NCBI GenBank assembly: GCA_964036295.1
Contig: OZ038466.1
Span: forward strand, 18,161,097-18,225,096
Length of the DNA stretch: 64,000 bases
Source: Plumapathes pennacea
Lineage: Eukaryota > Cnidaria > Anthozoa > Antipatharia > Myriopathidae
Direction: 5' to 3'
The notes under the pieces were generated by a model, which did not search any database, was not told where the DNA came from, and was given only the letters and a program-made list of their open reading frames with translations. Both the position numbers and the translations under genes were made by a program. Shown here piece by piece: positions 44,151 to 56,227 of the stretch. How positions within the stretch are numbered: position 1 is the first letter of the stretch; every line of letters starts with the position of its first letter.

Positions 44151-45320
44151 TGTTTCGATGAAGACTTCTGTCGAGTGTGGAATATTTTTAAGTAGCTACT
44201 TGCGAATTTATAGTTTTTATGAAGACTTCGTGGATTATTCATACGTCACATTGTCTGTGTACACTATAAGATTTTACTGTGAGACTTGGTATCTTGAGTG
44301 CAGAATAGGCTTTAACGAGGACATGTATCTTGAGCGCCGAATGTTTATACGCCGCTACTCGTGAATATCTAGTTTTCATTAAGACTTATATCGTGAAAGC
44401 GCGAAGTATTCATACATCGCTACTTGTGAATCTCTAGTTGTTATGATGACTTGTACCATGCGCTGGGATTATTTATAGGTCGCGTCCTGTATACATTGAA
44501 GGCTTTTACGAGGACTTGTATCTTGAGCGCAGACTATTTATACGTCGCTGTTCGTGAACCTTGTACTTTTTATGAAGACTTGTATCCATAGCGCGGATTT
44601 TACTGTAAGACTTGTATGTTGAGCGCAGAATAATTATACATCGCTACTCGTGAACTTTGTACTTCTTATGAAGACTTATATCCGAAGCGCCGATTTACTG
44701 CAAGACTTGTATGTTGAGCGCAGAATATTTATACATCGCTACTCGTGTACATTGTAGGCTTTTACGAGGAGCGCAGAATATTTGTACTTTGTACTTTTTC
44801 GAAGACTTGTATCCATAGCTCGGATTATTTATACGTCGCTACTTGTGTTATACACTGTAGGCTTTTACGAAGACTTTCATCTTGAGTGCACAATATGCAT
44901 CGCTACTCGTGCACATTGTAGGTTTCTACGAAGACTTGTATCCTGAGTGCAGAGTATTTATACGTCGCTACTCGTAAATCTCTGGTTCTTATGATGACTT
45001 GTATCGAAAGCGCAAATATGTATACGTCGGTCTCGTGATTTACTGGTGCTTATGAAGGCTTGCATCGAAAGTGCAATATATTTAGACATCGCTACTTGTG
45101 ATTTTTTAGTTCTTATGAAGACTTGTATCGTGAGCGCGGAATTTTTATAACGTCACTAATCACGATCTTTTTAGTTTTGACGAAGACTACGTCGCATGTG
45201 AACGCGGAAAATCGCGTGTCGCTGCTCGTGAACATTGTAGGTCCGATGAAGACTTGTTCGCGAGCGCAGAATACTCATCTTTATAGTTTTTCTTTGAAGA
45301 CTTATTAAAAATGTTGGCAG
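44150..45320 (+). repeat. Degenerate 62-66-bp tandem array (about 19 units)
   Basis: The unit includes GAAGACTTGTATCTTGAGCG, then GCAGAATATTTATACGTCGC, then TACTCGTGAACATTGTAGG. Unit starts fall near 44221, 44316, 44444, 44511, 44574, 44670, 44801, 44869, 44931, 44993, 45054, 45117, 45181 and 45246. The same unit occurs on the opposite strand at 48110-48830. Confidence 0.8.
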
Positions 45321-45388
45321 CGCAGTACATTTGTGCGTCGCGTCTCGTGAACGTTATTATGGGAGCAGGAGTAGGGTACTGAGATAAC

Positions 45389-45880
45389 ATGCCGTTTGTG
45401 AAGCAATTGACAACAGCGTCGGCAAGCAATTTAAAAATGTTTGTTCCTAATATTTGTGCTTCTGTGAGTGCATACTTAGTTTCTTTGTGTATGTCTTGCC
45501 CCCATTACTTCTGGAGTTTGATTGCTTATCTAATGTCAAAAACACTGACATTATTGTGTCAACAAGTAATAAGCACGTTGTTCAAAATTGAAAGAGAAGC
45601 ATTCGCTTTTTCTTGTGAAATTAGTCGCATTGTTTATTCTGCCGCTTTCATCGCTGCCTTCCCTTCGCTGCACAGACAGACAGGTGTTTATTTCAGTACT
45701 TTGACATCTAAACTTTGTCGATTAACTAGTGTTCTATATTTTTCAATTCGTTTTCAGTGAAGGCATCTTCTGTTCCTGACTGCTGCGAAGTGTTCAATCG
45801 TCAAGCGAAGAAGACTGTCCGCGGCGACCTAAGCTGTAAGTAGATAGTTGGAAGTTAGCCCTTCATGTGTAGACGCCTTC
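45389..45880 (+). repeat. Segmental duplication, copy 1, ending in a single 66-bp-type unit
   Basis: It matches 46335-46830 in order: CGGCAAGCAATTTA, TTGTGCTTCTGTGAGT, GAAAGAGAAGC, GTCGATTAA then CAGTG or TAGTGTTC, and TTTTCAG before TGAAG-CATCTTCTG. The final unit TGTTCCTGACTGCTGCGAAG runs through CGTCAAGCGAAGAA to GTCCGCGGCGACC, followed by a stretch also found after the long array (GTTAG-CCT). Confidence 0.65.
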
Positions 45881-46334
45881 TAGATTCTGCAAGGTTACTC
45901 ATGTACAGGGTACAACACCAGCACTAACTACTTGCAAGTTAGCTGATTGATATATCTATTCTCACTACATCATGTGTACATTTTCTTTTTGGATCTTTGG
46001 GAGAATTTTAGATCCGTTGTTTGGAAGTGAAAGGGTTCTACAGCGACCTTAAGATCGAGTTTAGTTTGTCCCTCTCAATGTTGCTACTTTTTTACAACAG
46101 GATCCATATCTTTGCAGTGAATATAAGCTACAAGAAATCCTGTGTTGCATGATTGAACAACTGGCTGAAAAGTTTAATGGTCAATTACCAGCTGAGGTAT
46201 ATGTACTAAGCTTCCTACTTACCAATTGTGCCATGCTAGATCTTCTCTTTGACTTTGAAATGGCACACGACAGGATCACGAGCGCTGCAAGTAAAATAGT
46301 TTCCACATTTATAACTCCATATATAAAGCGAGTG
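45881..46334. other. Spacer between the two duplicated blocks
   Basis: It contains a decayed TTAA-family end (GGAAGTGAAAGGGTT near 46026). No gene supported. Confidence 0.35.
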
Positions 46335-46756
46335 ACAACATAGTCGGCAAGCAATTTACAAATGTTTGAACATTTGTTCCTTTTGTGCTTCTGTGAGTAC
46401 ATACTTAATTTTATTTTTGTGCGTGTTGTTGTTTCTCTTCTTTCGAAAGTTCGATTGCTAATTCCATCCCAGTATTATACATTGTGTCTTCAAATTATCA
46501 GCACTTCGTTTGAAACTTGAAAGAGAAGCGAAGCAGTCGTCCAACGGCATAAATTTATCAGTCCCAACAGTGCACGTGCGCTTTTCCTTGTGTAATTAGT
46601 CTCATTGTTTTATTTTTTGGCTGTTCGTGAAAATATTCAAATTCGCCCTGTTTCTCTTCGCTCACAGACACAGCCGGTTTCATACTTCAGTATTTTGGCA
46701 TGTACATGTAAACTTTATCGATTAAACAGTGTTCCATACCTGTATTCCTTTTCAGT
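46335..46756 (+). repeat. Segmental duplication, copy 2
   Basis: Second copy of the 45389-45757 block, ending in TTCCTTTTCAG immediately before the first unit of the 66/67-bp array. Confidence 0.65.
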
Positions 46757-47300
46757 GAAGACATCTTGTGTTCCTGACTGCTGCGAAGTGCACATTCGTC
46801 AAGCGAAGTAGGCAATCCGCTGCGAAGGCATCTTCTGTTCCTGCTATTGTGAAGTACACGTTCGTCAAGCGAAGAAGGCAATCCGCGGCGAAGGCATCTT
46901 CTGTTTCTGCTACTGTGAAGAACACATTCGTCAAGCGAAGAACGAAGTCCGCGGCGAAGGTATCTTCTGTTCCTGACTGCTGTGAAGTGTACATTCGTCA
47001 AGCGAAGACGGCAATCCGCGGCGAAGGCATCTTCTGTTTCTGCTACTGTGAAGTACACATTCGTCAAGCGAAGAACGAAGTCCGCGGCGAAGGTATCTTC
47101 TGTTCCTGACTGCTGAGAAGTGTACATTCGTCAAGCGAAGACGGCAATCCGCGGCGAAGGCATCTTCTGTTCCAGCTACTGTGAATTACACATTAGTCAA
47201 GCGAAGAACAAAGTCCGCGGCGAAGACATATTCTCTTTCTGGCTGCTGTGAAGTGCACATTCGTGAAGCGGAGAAGGAAGTCCGCGGCGACCAAAGCTGT
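46757..47300 (+). repeat. 66/67-bp tandem array, about 8 units in alternating types
   Basis: Equivalent G positions lie at 46828, 46894, 46960, 47027, 47093, 47160 and 47226, giving spacings 66, 66, 67, 66, 67, 66. Units alternate between a CTGACTGCTGTGAAGTGTAC type and a CTGCTACTGTGAAGTACAC type, i.e. 133-bp dimers. Each contains ATTCGTCAAGCGAAGA and TCCGCGGCGAAGG. Open frames run across on both strands for one or a few units only, because the 67-bp units shift the frame; I do not call it coding. Confidence 0.8.
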
Positions 47301-47439
47301 AAAGAAGGTAGTTAAAAGTTAGTCCTCCAGAGTAGTTGTAAACGTGTACATTAGTAAAGAACTGACCACAACAGTTCTTCTTAGAGTTTAGCAGTTTAGT
47401 AGCAGTAATACTTTGTATAGCACAGGTAGTGTACAATCT

Positions 47440-47580
47440 TGTAAAGATTCTTGAACAAACTAATAAAGAGTTCAAAATAATCTTCTTGAAAAAAAAAAAT
47501 CTTGAAAGAATCTTGTAAAAGTTTCTTGAACAAACTAATAAAGAGTTCAAAATAATCTTCTTGAAAAAAAAAACCTTGAA
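47440..47580. repeat. Short direct repeat (about 75 bp, two copies)
   Basis: TTCTTGAACAAACTAATAAA followed by GAGTTCAAAATAATCTTCTT and an A run occurs at about 47449 and again at about 47521. Confidence 0.75.
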
Positions 47581-47739
47581 AGAAAAGTTTTTAAAATCTT
47601 TATATACAAATCCTCCCCAAGCCCCCTAACCCCCCTATTCGCTCAGCTAGTTGAATGTCGCTCACCCATCGACTACCGCCCATCCAACCACCCTGTAGCG
47701 ACCTCAAATTTAAAGAGTCGGAATTGTGACGTCAGCAAA

Positions 47740-47980
47740 GTTTGCAGTGTACCATGGGCTGACATCATATTAAATTTACCATGTAAGGTGACCATGACCA
47801 TACGAAAGTGTTCATTAAATATCATATTTATTCATGCAGTGCAAATATCAAGCAGGGATTGGCTCTTGCAATGGCTTTTACGCGTGCAAGAATAAACATG
47901 ATGTAATGATACGCTTTGATAGTCACAGTTGCCTTACATGGAAAATTTAATATGATGTCAGCCCATGGTTACATGGACAA
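47740..47980. mobile_element. Possible MITE with CCATGGGCTGACATCATATT ends
   Basis: CCATGGGCTGACATCATATT then AAATTT near 47753 and AAATTTAATATGATGTCAGC then CCATGG near 47943 are inverted copies about 220 bp apart. Confidence 0.65.
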
Positions 47981-48109
47981 TAAATTAAAGACAAGACGAG
48001 ACAATCTTTATTCGCACTCGCATATTACAATTAATTTTACAAGTACCGTCAATTATTCCTACAGAGAAGAGCGCAACTGCTTAGAAATAGCTTAGAAGAG
48101 CTAATAGAT

Positions 48110-48830
48110 TGCTGAACGTTAGAGTATTCTGCGTTTAAAACACAAGTTTTCGTAAAATCTTGCAATGCACACAAGTAGCGATTTATAAATATTCTGCACT
48201 CAAGATACAAGTCTTCATAAAAATACAATGCACATAAGTTGCGACAAAATGTTTTGCGATCGAGATACAAATCTTCGTGAAATCCTACAGTGTACACGGT
48301 CAGCGACGTTTAAATTTTCTGCGCTCAAAATACGACACGTAGCGTTCAAAATGCAAGTCTTCGGAAAATCCTACAACGTACCCGATTAGCGACGAAAAAA
48401 ATATTCTGCGCTCAGAATACGATACGTAAAATCCTACAATGCACGCGACTAGCGACGTACGAGTATTCTGCGTTGAAAATGCAAGTCTGTAAAGTCCTAC
48501 AATGCACACGATAAGCAATGTATAAATAGACTTCGCTCGAGATAGAAGTCCTACACGGCTAGCGACGTACGAGTATTCTGCGTTCAAAATGCAAGTCTTC
48601 GTAAAATCCTACAATGCACGCGACAAGCGACGTACGAGTATTCTGCGTTTAAATCGTAAATTCCTACATGACTAGCGACGTACGAGTCTGCAGCGCTCAA
48701 GATACAAATAATCGTAAAAACCTACAATGTACACAAGTAGCGATGTATAAATATCTTGCGATTAAGATACAAGTCTTCTGCGTACAAGATACAAGTCTTC
48801 GTAAAGTCTTACAATGCACACGAACATAAA
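48110..48830 (-). repeat. Inverted counterpart array of the 62-66-bp unit
   Basis: On the plus strand units read CAAGTCTTCGTAAAATCCTA then CAATGCACACGA, AGCGACGTACGAGTATTCTG and CGTT-AAA, the reverse complement of the array at 44150-45320. There are roughly 11 degenerate copies; later ones carry CGCTC-AGATACAAGTCTTC. Confidence 0.8.
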
Positions 48831-49580
48831 GCTTTCACTGGTACAAACCAAAACTCCAAAGGAATTCAAAAAGACGGGTTTGAAGAGAGCCTATCCGTTT
48901 TAATTCACGCACAAATTTTATCAATGAAAAAGTCGGGTTTTACCAGGTTGAAAATATGCGCGCAAAAATATCGAACATCTCACTATTTCTGGAAAGCTCA
49001 TTCTAATAAAAACAAAAACAAAATTAGCTAACCTGTCTCCATACAGTTCCAATGACCAAGAATACAACGACTTGAATTATTCTTCAACGTTCATGTCTGA
49101 GGTCACAGAAAGACGACTTTCCAGCAACAAAAGTCCTTGTGAAATTGCCAACCGAGTCCACATAGGGAAGCGTGAAGTCTAAGAGTTCCAACAAGATACC
49201 ACTAGTGTTTTTGGGACTTCTAACTTGATCTCTGGAGAAAAAATATATCGTCACTAAAATGCAATCCAGTTGAAACAAACAGACGAAGAAAATATGCAAG
49301 GGACACCAACGCTTTTCATAAAAACCACCCGAGTCCAACCACGAATCTCACTGTTGTTTGTAGACGTCGAACTCTATTCTTGTCGAACCAATAGAAGCTT
49401 TAACCTAAAGTTACACTATTTCATTGGTAATAAAAATAACACACGAACGAAAACAGGAGCGAGCTCTTCTGAATTTAGTTCGATCGAAGAAGACTACATT
49501 CAAACGCGAATTTCTCGCAAATTGTTGATTGACACGTATTTCGTTTGTGTACTGCACAAGTTGAAGCAATTACCACTTAC

Positions 49581-49824
49581 CAAAAAGGCAGACCTTCCAT
49601 GAACTCCTCTGGTTTGAACTGTTCGTCAATAAAGCTCTGTGGAAACGAAGAACACGTGTTGTTACTAACGGTCTTCAGGCGAGGATAAATACAAGACCCA
49701 GGAGGCTGTTTGGCAAGAAATACTTTCACGAGGCATAGAGCAGTTTGACTTTAGCTTAGGAACAGCAACATTTATCCATAAACCAAGCAATACTCACCGA
49801 AAAACCTAAACTTTCGTTCGACAT
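49581..49824 (-). CDS. Two candidate 5' exons of an unrecognised gene
   Basis: Exon 49824-49798 reads MSNESLGFS and ends before GTGAGT. Exon 49636-49581 follows a good acceptor (TTTCCACAG) and reads SFIDEQFKPEEFMEGLPF, ending in phase 2 before GTAAGT. Splice sites and composition look real, but no convincing third exon was found between 43500 and 49580; the candidate near 49205 gives a stop at the junction. Either the rest is lost into the repeat complex or the next exon is too short to see. Product unknown. Confidence 0.4.
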
Positions 49825-51930
49825 GTCCGCTCAGCTCAGCTCAGCTCAGATTCAAATTGATGAATAAAAATGCAAATTCGTGGGTTGGCGCGCGTGCACA
49901 TGGAATGTAAAATCCTTACATTCGAGTGGCATAGATTAGCATAGCACTGCCAGGCAGTTCTTTGGCATAACATTATTTTGCATTACACAACGACACTGCA
50001 CGCGACAGACCAAAAGCAGAGCATATCCGCCTCGGAAGGGTTCGCCGCTTCTCTTTCTCAGCCGTACTACACGTGCCAGTCGCACCCATACCCTGCTCCT
50101 ACTCAAATAGTGCCACGCCCTGAGTTTTACGATTCTCTGACTATCTTTTTGCAGTGCCTTACAGGAAGGTTGCACCTGTTTCTGATACAAACTAGGAAAG
50201 ACTTCGCGTTTAAAATGGTCACATTTTGGCCAGGATATGGCCAGATTTTCGCAGCTTCATACGAAGTCCTTGTAACTCAGATTATGCACAAACATATTGA
50301 AGTCCGAGAATTCATCACTATGGATCGCTGTCGAACGCAGACTTTCACGGAAGAGCAACACTAAGATGCTCAATGAATGAAAAGAACTGCATGTACCAAT
50401 ATAACAATAGTTCGGGACTGTCAGATAAATGTATGTGGACTACTTATTGTTGTGATACCTTGGCCAAACTTCATCCAATTTGTACGCCGATTCCTTCCTA
50501 TGTGTAGGCTGGCAAAAAATCCCCCCCCCCCCGAAAAAGTGGTAAGGCGGCACATAAGGGTGACAGACGGTCACAGCAAGGTGACAGACGGTCACATCAG
50601 GTTGAGTAATCCTGGTCTTAGTCTTTACTTGCCGAAGGCGGACCAAGTATTAAAATGGGAAGATTTTTTTTATTGGGATCGAGAATTGGCTAACGCTGAT
50701 TGGTTGGGGCGCTGGTCAGTGATGTCATTTTTTCCATGAATACTGTCATGAGTTAGAAATATTAATGATGTATTGAAATCAGTGAAACAATATGAAATAG
50801 AATTGCACAACTTCGCAATGTAGAGAAATGTACGATGAAACAAATGCTCAGAACTTTGAGAACGTGAAGACACAATCTGAACGAAGGAGCTGGAGAATCC
50901 CAGTGAGTGACGACACGCGGGAAGCAACTTTGCCGCTCGGCCGATCGACTTCACAGATTTTGTCCAACCGTTTAACTTGGAAGTACTTTGTCTTCTTTTA
51001 CTCTGCATTGTTTTCTTATCATGCACAGCTTAACTTTGACACCTACATATTTATCAGAGGCCATGATACTCCAGCCTGGGCTGCATCCAAACTAAATACG
51101 TGCGTATTAAAAAGAGAACTGTGCCGTTCTTCTTTTGGCCGAGTTTCAAGTTGAATAAATTTAATATCTACAAGGTCTACAAGAAACATCAAGAACGCAG
51201 ACTTTCAGGGAATGCCAACACTGAGATGCGCAATAAATGAAAAACGTTTTGCCCTTGATACTATCGTACAAATTAAAGGAAAAACGCATATACCAATATA
51301 TCATTAGTACGCAGTATCGAGACTGTTAGGAAAATGTATCAGGCTACTTATTGCTACGATATCTTGGCTAACACTCAACCATTTTATACCCCGACTAGTT
51401 CCTGGTGTCCCTACTTGGGCTTGCCAAAATCCCTAAAAATATCCGGGTCAAGGGCCCTCCTAAACTCTAGAACAGTACAAAATTCCTGCTAAGGGATGAT
51501 TTTTTGCTAAAAGTAACGGGTGATTTTAGAGCCGTTTTGAAGTCATTTAAAACTGGCACTGTTCAACAAACTCACCTGATTTTTGCAGTTCTCTCACCAC
51601 CTTTTCGGCATTGTCTCATACAGTGAAGATGTGTCTGTTGCTGATACACACTAGGAAAGATTTCGCATTTAAAATGTTAAATTTCGGCAAAGATATAACC
51701 AGATTTTATCCACCCCAGACAAGTCCTGATAACCCAGATTAGAACCTAATATGTTATGATCTGCCTGTATATGAATATGCGTACAATATGTATAGACTTT
51801 TTTTAATTTGCACGGAAGCCATAAATGCACCTAGACATAACTTCTCAATCTCTTCTTCACCATTGGTATGAGCAGTAAGTCTGTAAACGCCTCAATAGTC
51901 ACTAATAACTTTTCAATCTATTCTCTTCAT
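49825..51930. other. Repeat-rich gene-free stretch
   Basis: Segments near 50190-50470 and 51180-51370/51640-51760 are related: CTGATACA-ACTAGGAAAGA, AAAATG, GATAT--CCAGATTTT, AGTCCT--TAACCCAGATTA, CGCAGACTTTCA and GTACC-ATATA. Further relatives lie at 52790-52980 and, inverted, at 54160-54530. No gene supported. Confidence 0.45.
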
Positions 51931-51989
51931 AAATGCTAAGGCTCACAAATTTAATGAGGCGTCTGAAATATGAGAAAATGTCAAATCAA

Positions 51990-52430
51990 GGGTGGAGTCC
52001 CGGGGGGGGGGGGGGGGGGGTACTCCCATATATAAGCCATATAGGTATGTGCCGCCCCAAAGGGTATTGTTTTCAAGCATTTTTAGTCTGAAATAGGGCA
52101 TCGATTTTGCCTTTTTGGTCTGAAATAGGGTATCGATTTTGTCTTTTTGGTCTGATTTTAACAGAAATATGTCGCCGCGGACATTGCACAGCAAATGGAA
52201 GAAAACACAGGGTGGAAATCATTGCAAAAGAACAAAAAATCTCTAAACAAAGGTCTGAAATAGGGTATATATTTTGGAGTCAGGTCTGAAATAGGGTATA
52301 CATTTTTGGAGTCAGGTCTGAAATAGGGTATAGAAAATCAGGTATTTTGGTCTGAAATTAGGGTAAGGGTTTTCAGGACCGGGCGGCACACCCCCACCCA
52401 AAGTGCCCCCCTCCCCCCCCGGGGGTGGAG
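51990..52430 (+). repeat. Dispersed repeat with tandem GGTCTGAAATAGGGTAT motif
   Basis: GGTCTGAAATAGGGTAT or a near variant recurs at about 52088-52370 at least six times, bordered by G and C homopolymers (52002-52020 and 52406-52421) and by CAGGACCGGGCGGCAC. It is the inverted relative of 10374-10622. Confidence 0.65.
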
Positions 52431-55400
52431 TGGTGGGAGGGAGAGGGGGAGGGGTCAGACAGCTTTGCTGATTGCTCTTCATTATGAAGTTATTCGGGAA
52501 AGAATATTCAGAAAATTAAGACTTGTATGCATCCACTATATTGATGTACTGCTTCAGAATTATGCCCAGAAAAACCACATGCAGTAATTCTGCAACACCA
52601 ATTTTGCGAATCCCTCAATTGAATTTACAGCTTACCCCTATCATACAATTTTCCCTTCACTAGCCACTCTTTCAACCAATAAAAATACCAAAAAGCATTG
52701 TTTGCTATACCCTTTCTTATAACTGAGGCTTGAAAAGGGACCTGTTTCAGGCCAAGCCTCCCACAACTATAGTCAATAACAGGAAATTTTAGCCAAGATA
52801 TAGCTCCAAGTTTTATCTGCCACAAGAAAACATCCTTATAACTCAGATTATGCCTTGAAATGTCAAAGTCTGCAAGTTCACCAGTGTGTAGCACTGTCAC
52901 AGAAAATCACAAGAATACAGGGAAAACCAGCACTGAGATACCCAATGAATGACAGAAGTTTTGCACTTAATACTATTGTACAAGAAAATGCACGTACCGA
53001 TAAGCATCTGAGTGAAACATGGTATCTTATGTTACACGAAAAAAATGTCATTTTTGAGTACCTCTTATAAAATCGCTAATATTAAAAAATCTATAAAAAT
53101 GAGTAGAACCAGTTGTGGTATTTTATAAATCTATAAACTATAAACCATTCAAAATACTTGAAGGATAAACGAGACAGTACAAACAGCAAAAATATTGACA
53201 TCTCTATTCGATGGTAACGACTATGTTACAAAATTGTGAGACACGTATACATCAGTCCTTAATGCTTCAGCAAATAGAATATTCAGCAGTGATTTTCAAG
53301 CTTGAAACAAACTATTGCCATACAAGCCCGGCAGGGAAAATACAAACTACCTCCTATCCACAGAATGAAAAAAGGAATTGATGATGTTTCCATGAAAATT
53401 TGTCGGTAAGACAGGGGTTTTCTGCCTACTCTTGGTGACTTGATGGTCCATAGTTCAAGATTATTGGTGCTTTGCCTCCGGCAACTTTTACTAATTTACT
53501 CGCTATAGTGCAGAGCTTTCTTAAGAGAGTAGAAACCTAAAAAACATCAGAAAAAATTTCTTTTGGTACCAAAGTTGTGAGACAGTGATTGGCCACTTTA
53601 GCTGAGAATGAGCCTGGTGTGAAACCTCACACTAAATTTATGAGCCCTGGCATTTATTAAAAGAAAAGATTAAAAAGTCGTTATTGACTATAGTTAAAAG
53701 TATTTAGTACAGTACTGCACTTGAAATCTTTCCTAGTGCGTGAAAGTACAATTATAACAGATGCATCTTCACTAAGAGACACCGTGAATAGTTGGTCAGA
53801 CAACTGCAAAAATCAGGTGAGTTTGTTGAAACAATGTCATTTAGAGTGGACCTTTGGACAGCTCTACAGTAAAATCACCCCTCAGCACAAATTTACTATT
53901 TTCTAGAGGTTTGGAGGGCAATTGACCCATACAGTATATTTTGGGGGATTTTGGCTATCCTAAACAGGGTCAACAGGAACTAATCAGCATAAAAACTGAG
54001 CCACATCCCACAAGCCTTACGATTTTACAGCTTGTTACCTCAATGTGGGAACCCGAGCCCATGTATAGCTATACCATGCTGACGAGGCCTAATAAGGCCT
54101 AATTTTTTTTTGGTAGATCAAGGGGTAATGCTTGCTACCACTGTGGCCTTTGTGCCCTATTCTGTGGCTTCAGCTTACTAGCACATTGTGCAGTTCTGAT
54201 TAGCATAAAAACTGGTCGAATTTCAGTAATGATATTGACAACAAATACTGTACGATAGTGTACCAAGCACAAAACTCCTGTCATTTCATTGAGCATTTCA
54301 TTGTTGGTTTCCCTGAAAGTCTGCATTCTTGAAGTTTTATTTAGACAGTGCTGCACACTGGTGAACACACAGACTTTACCATTTTAAGGCACATGATCTG
54401 AGTTATAAAGACTTTGCTTGGGGCTGATAAAATCTGGCTATAATATATTGGCTGAAATGTAACATTTTCAATTGCAAAATCTTTTCTAGTATGTGTCAGC
54501 AACAGACGCATCTTCACTGTGCGACACTGTGTAATAGAGGGTGGGAGAACTGCAAAATACAGGTGATTTTGTTGATGAAATAGTGTCATTTTCAAGGGCA
54601 CTGAAAATGGTTCTAAAATCACTGATTTTCTAAACAAAAAATCACTCCTCAGCAAGAATGTGTCAATTTCTAGAATTTAGGAGGGCGGTTGACCTATATA
54701 TGTTTAGGGATTTGGCCAGTCTAAACAGGGCCACCAGGAAGTAATTGGCATAAAAATTTCAGCCATGATATCACAACTAATTGATTCCCCATAAATGTAT
54801 ATGCACATTTACCTTACAACTCAGATACTGCATACTGATGATATCTAATTACAAATCAAAACAAATCATTACAAATTTTGAAAAATGGAAGTGATTTTGA
54901 GAACATAGAACCGCTTTCAATTAACGGTCAAAAATCGAAACCAGAATAAGTACACCAAGTCTATTCTGTCCAAATCAGTTTTAAACAATCAAATACCAAA
55001 GGAAATCATGTTTGGTTTTCCTTTGAAAGAGAAACCATTACAAGACTTTTGAAATACGTACATTAGTCTTAATTTTCTTCAGCCATTTACAAGAAAATAT
55101 AGCAAGGATAGAAAACATAACATAATCCTAGATACTGGTAGGATCTGGTTAAGATCCTCTTAGATCTTCATAGGATAAACACAACAAGATCCTGGCAGGA
55201 TCATCCTTGGATAAACATACTGTAGCTAGATCCTGTTAAGATCCTTATGCTTGAAATCAATCTGCAGTCCGTGAATGTCACATTCTGTATCTGAAAGACT
55301 CTCTCTCTCTCAGTTATTCCAGTAAATGTCAACGGTAGCAAAAATTAGTATAACTAAAACATGGTTTTATTCTTCCGCACACCAATCGCACCAGTTGTCG

Positions 55401-55712
55401 AAATCACGTTAACGAAGGCCAACACTCTGTTAATGTTTTGACCAGTTCGTAAATCAGTACGAAGATGGTCGTCAAAATATCAGAAAAATGCCCGGGATTA
55501 CCAGCAATTTTTCAGGCTACTTTAAGGCGTACAACATATTTTCTCTGGGATTTCAAAATCTAAGCGGCAAGAATTGTAATACATGCTTCCCTTCCTGTGG
55601 ACTTCAGAAGCAATATAAGGATTGTTCAGACACAAAACTTCGAGGGAAATCAAATGTAGTTGTAAATTATATGTGCCGGCCGTTTGATCAATTCTGACAG
55701 ACATTCACTCTT
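52431..55712. other. Repeat-rich gene-free stretch
   Basis: It holds further degenerate relatives of the 50.2-kb segments (52790-52980; inverted 54160-54530 and 54540-54800). CTAGATCC/GATCCT phrases cluster at 55130-55250, and CTCTCTCTCT at 55300-55312. No exon supported. Confidence 0.4.
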
Positions 55713-56050
55713 AACCCTTTCACCTTTCACTTCCAAGAGTGATTAATTCTCCCAGGCATATAGGAAGGAAAATATGTCAAGCAAAAACTCACCTTCATTC
55801 CTGACCCCTGGGTCCGTCCTCATGCGAGCCCAGTGAGTTCATGAGCAACTATTTTCTTTGCTGGACATACTGCCGACAGCGTGACACTTTTACCTATGTG
55901 TATTCGAGTCCCTGGTGATGACATTGTCGCTAACAATGCAGATATTAGGGGAAATCTTGACCTTCAGTTTAAACCTGATTATGTCCGCCATTTTGTCAAG
56001 TATTGCGCGCCCGCGATGTAATTATTCTGCGGTATCCTTCATGTAAGTCA
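55713..56050. repeat. TTAA-family element, long form
   Basis: It starts TTAACCCTTTCAC, contains CTCACCTTCATTCCTGACCC and is the inverted relative of 28670-28975. Confidence 0.55.
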
Positions 56051-56227
56051 ATATATAGGGCTTTACATAATGGAAAGCACGGGAAGGACAGCCGCGCAAG
56101 ACTGAAAACGAGTTTAGACCCGATCGCCTCACGACCTAGAATCGGACGATGTACGGTGTAATCGTGTCGTACCAACGGGAAGGACAGTGTGAAATAACTC
56201 GACTATTTTAGTCGAGGATCATTTTAA

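Noticed and set aside
46687..47550. Protein-like repeats read from the 66/67-bp array (for example SSLDECVLHSSRNRRCLRRG)
   Set aside because: Frames exist on both strands and are broken by the 67-bp units; best explained as repeat DNA.
44150..48830. CRISPR-like spacing of repeats
   Set aside because: Units are degenerate and contiguous with no unique spacers, and the DNA is plainly eukaryotic.
49084..49240. Candidate third exon for the gene starting at 49824 (RSPKNTSGILLELLDF)
   Set aside because: Every acceptor tried gives a stop at or soon after the junction with the phase-2 donor at 49581.
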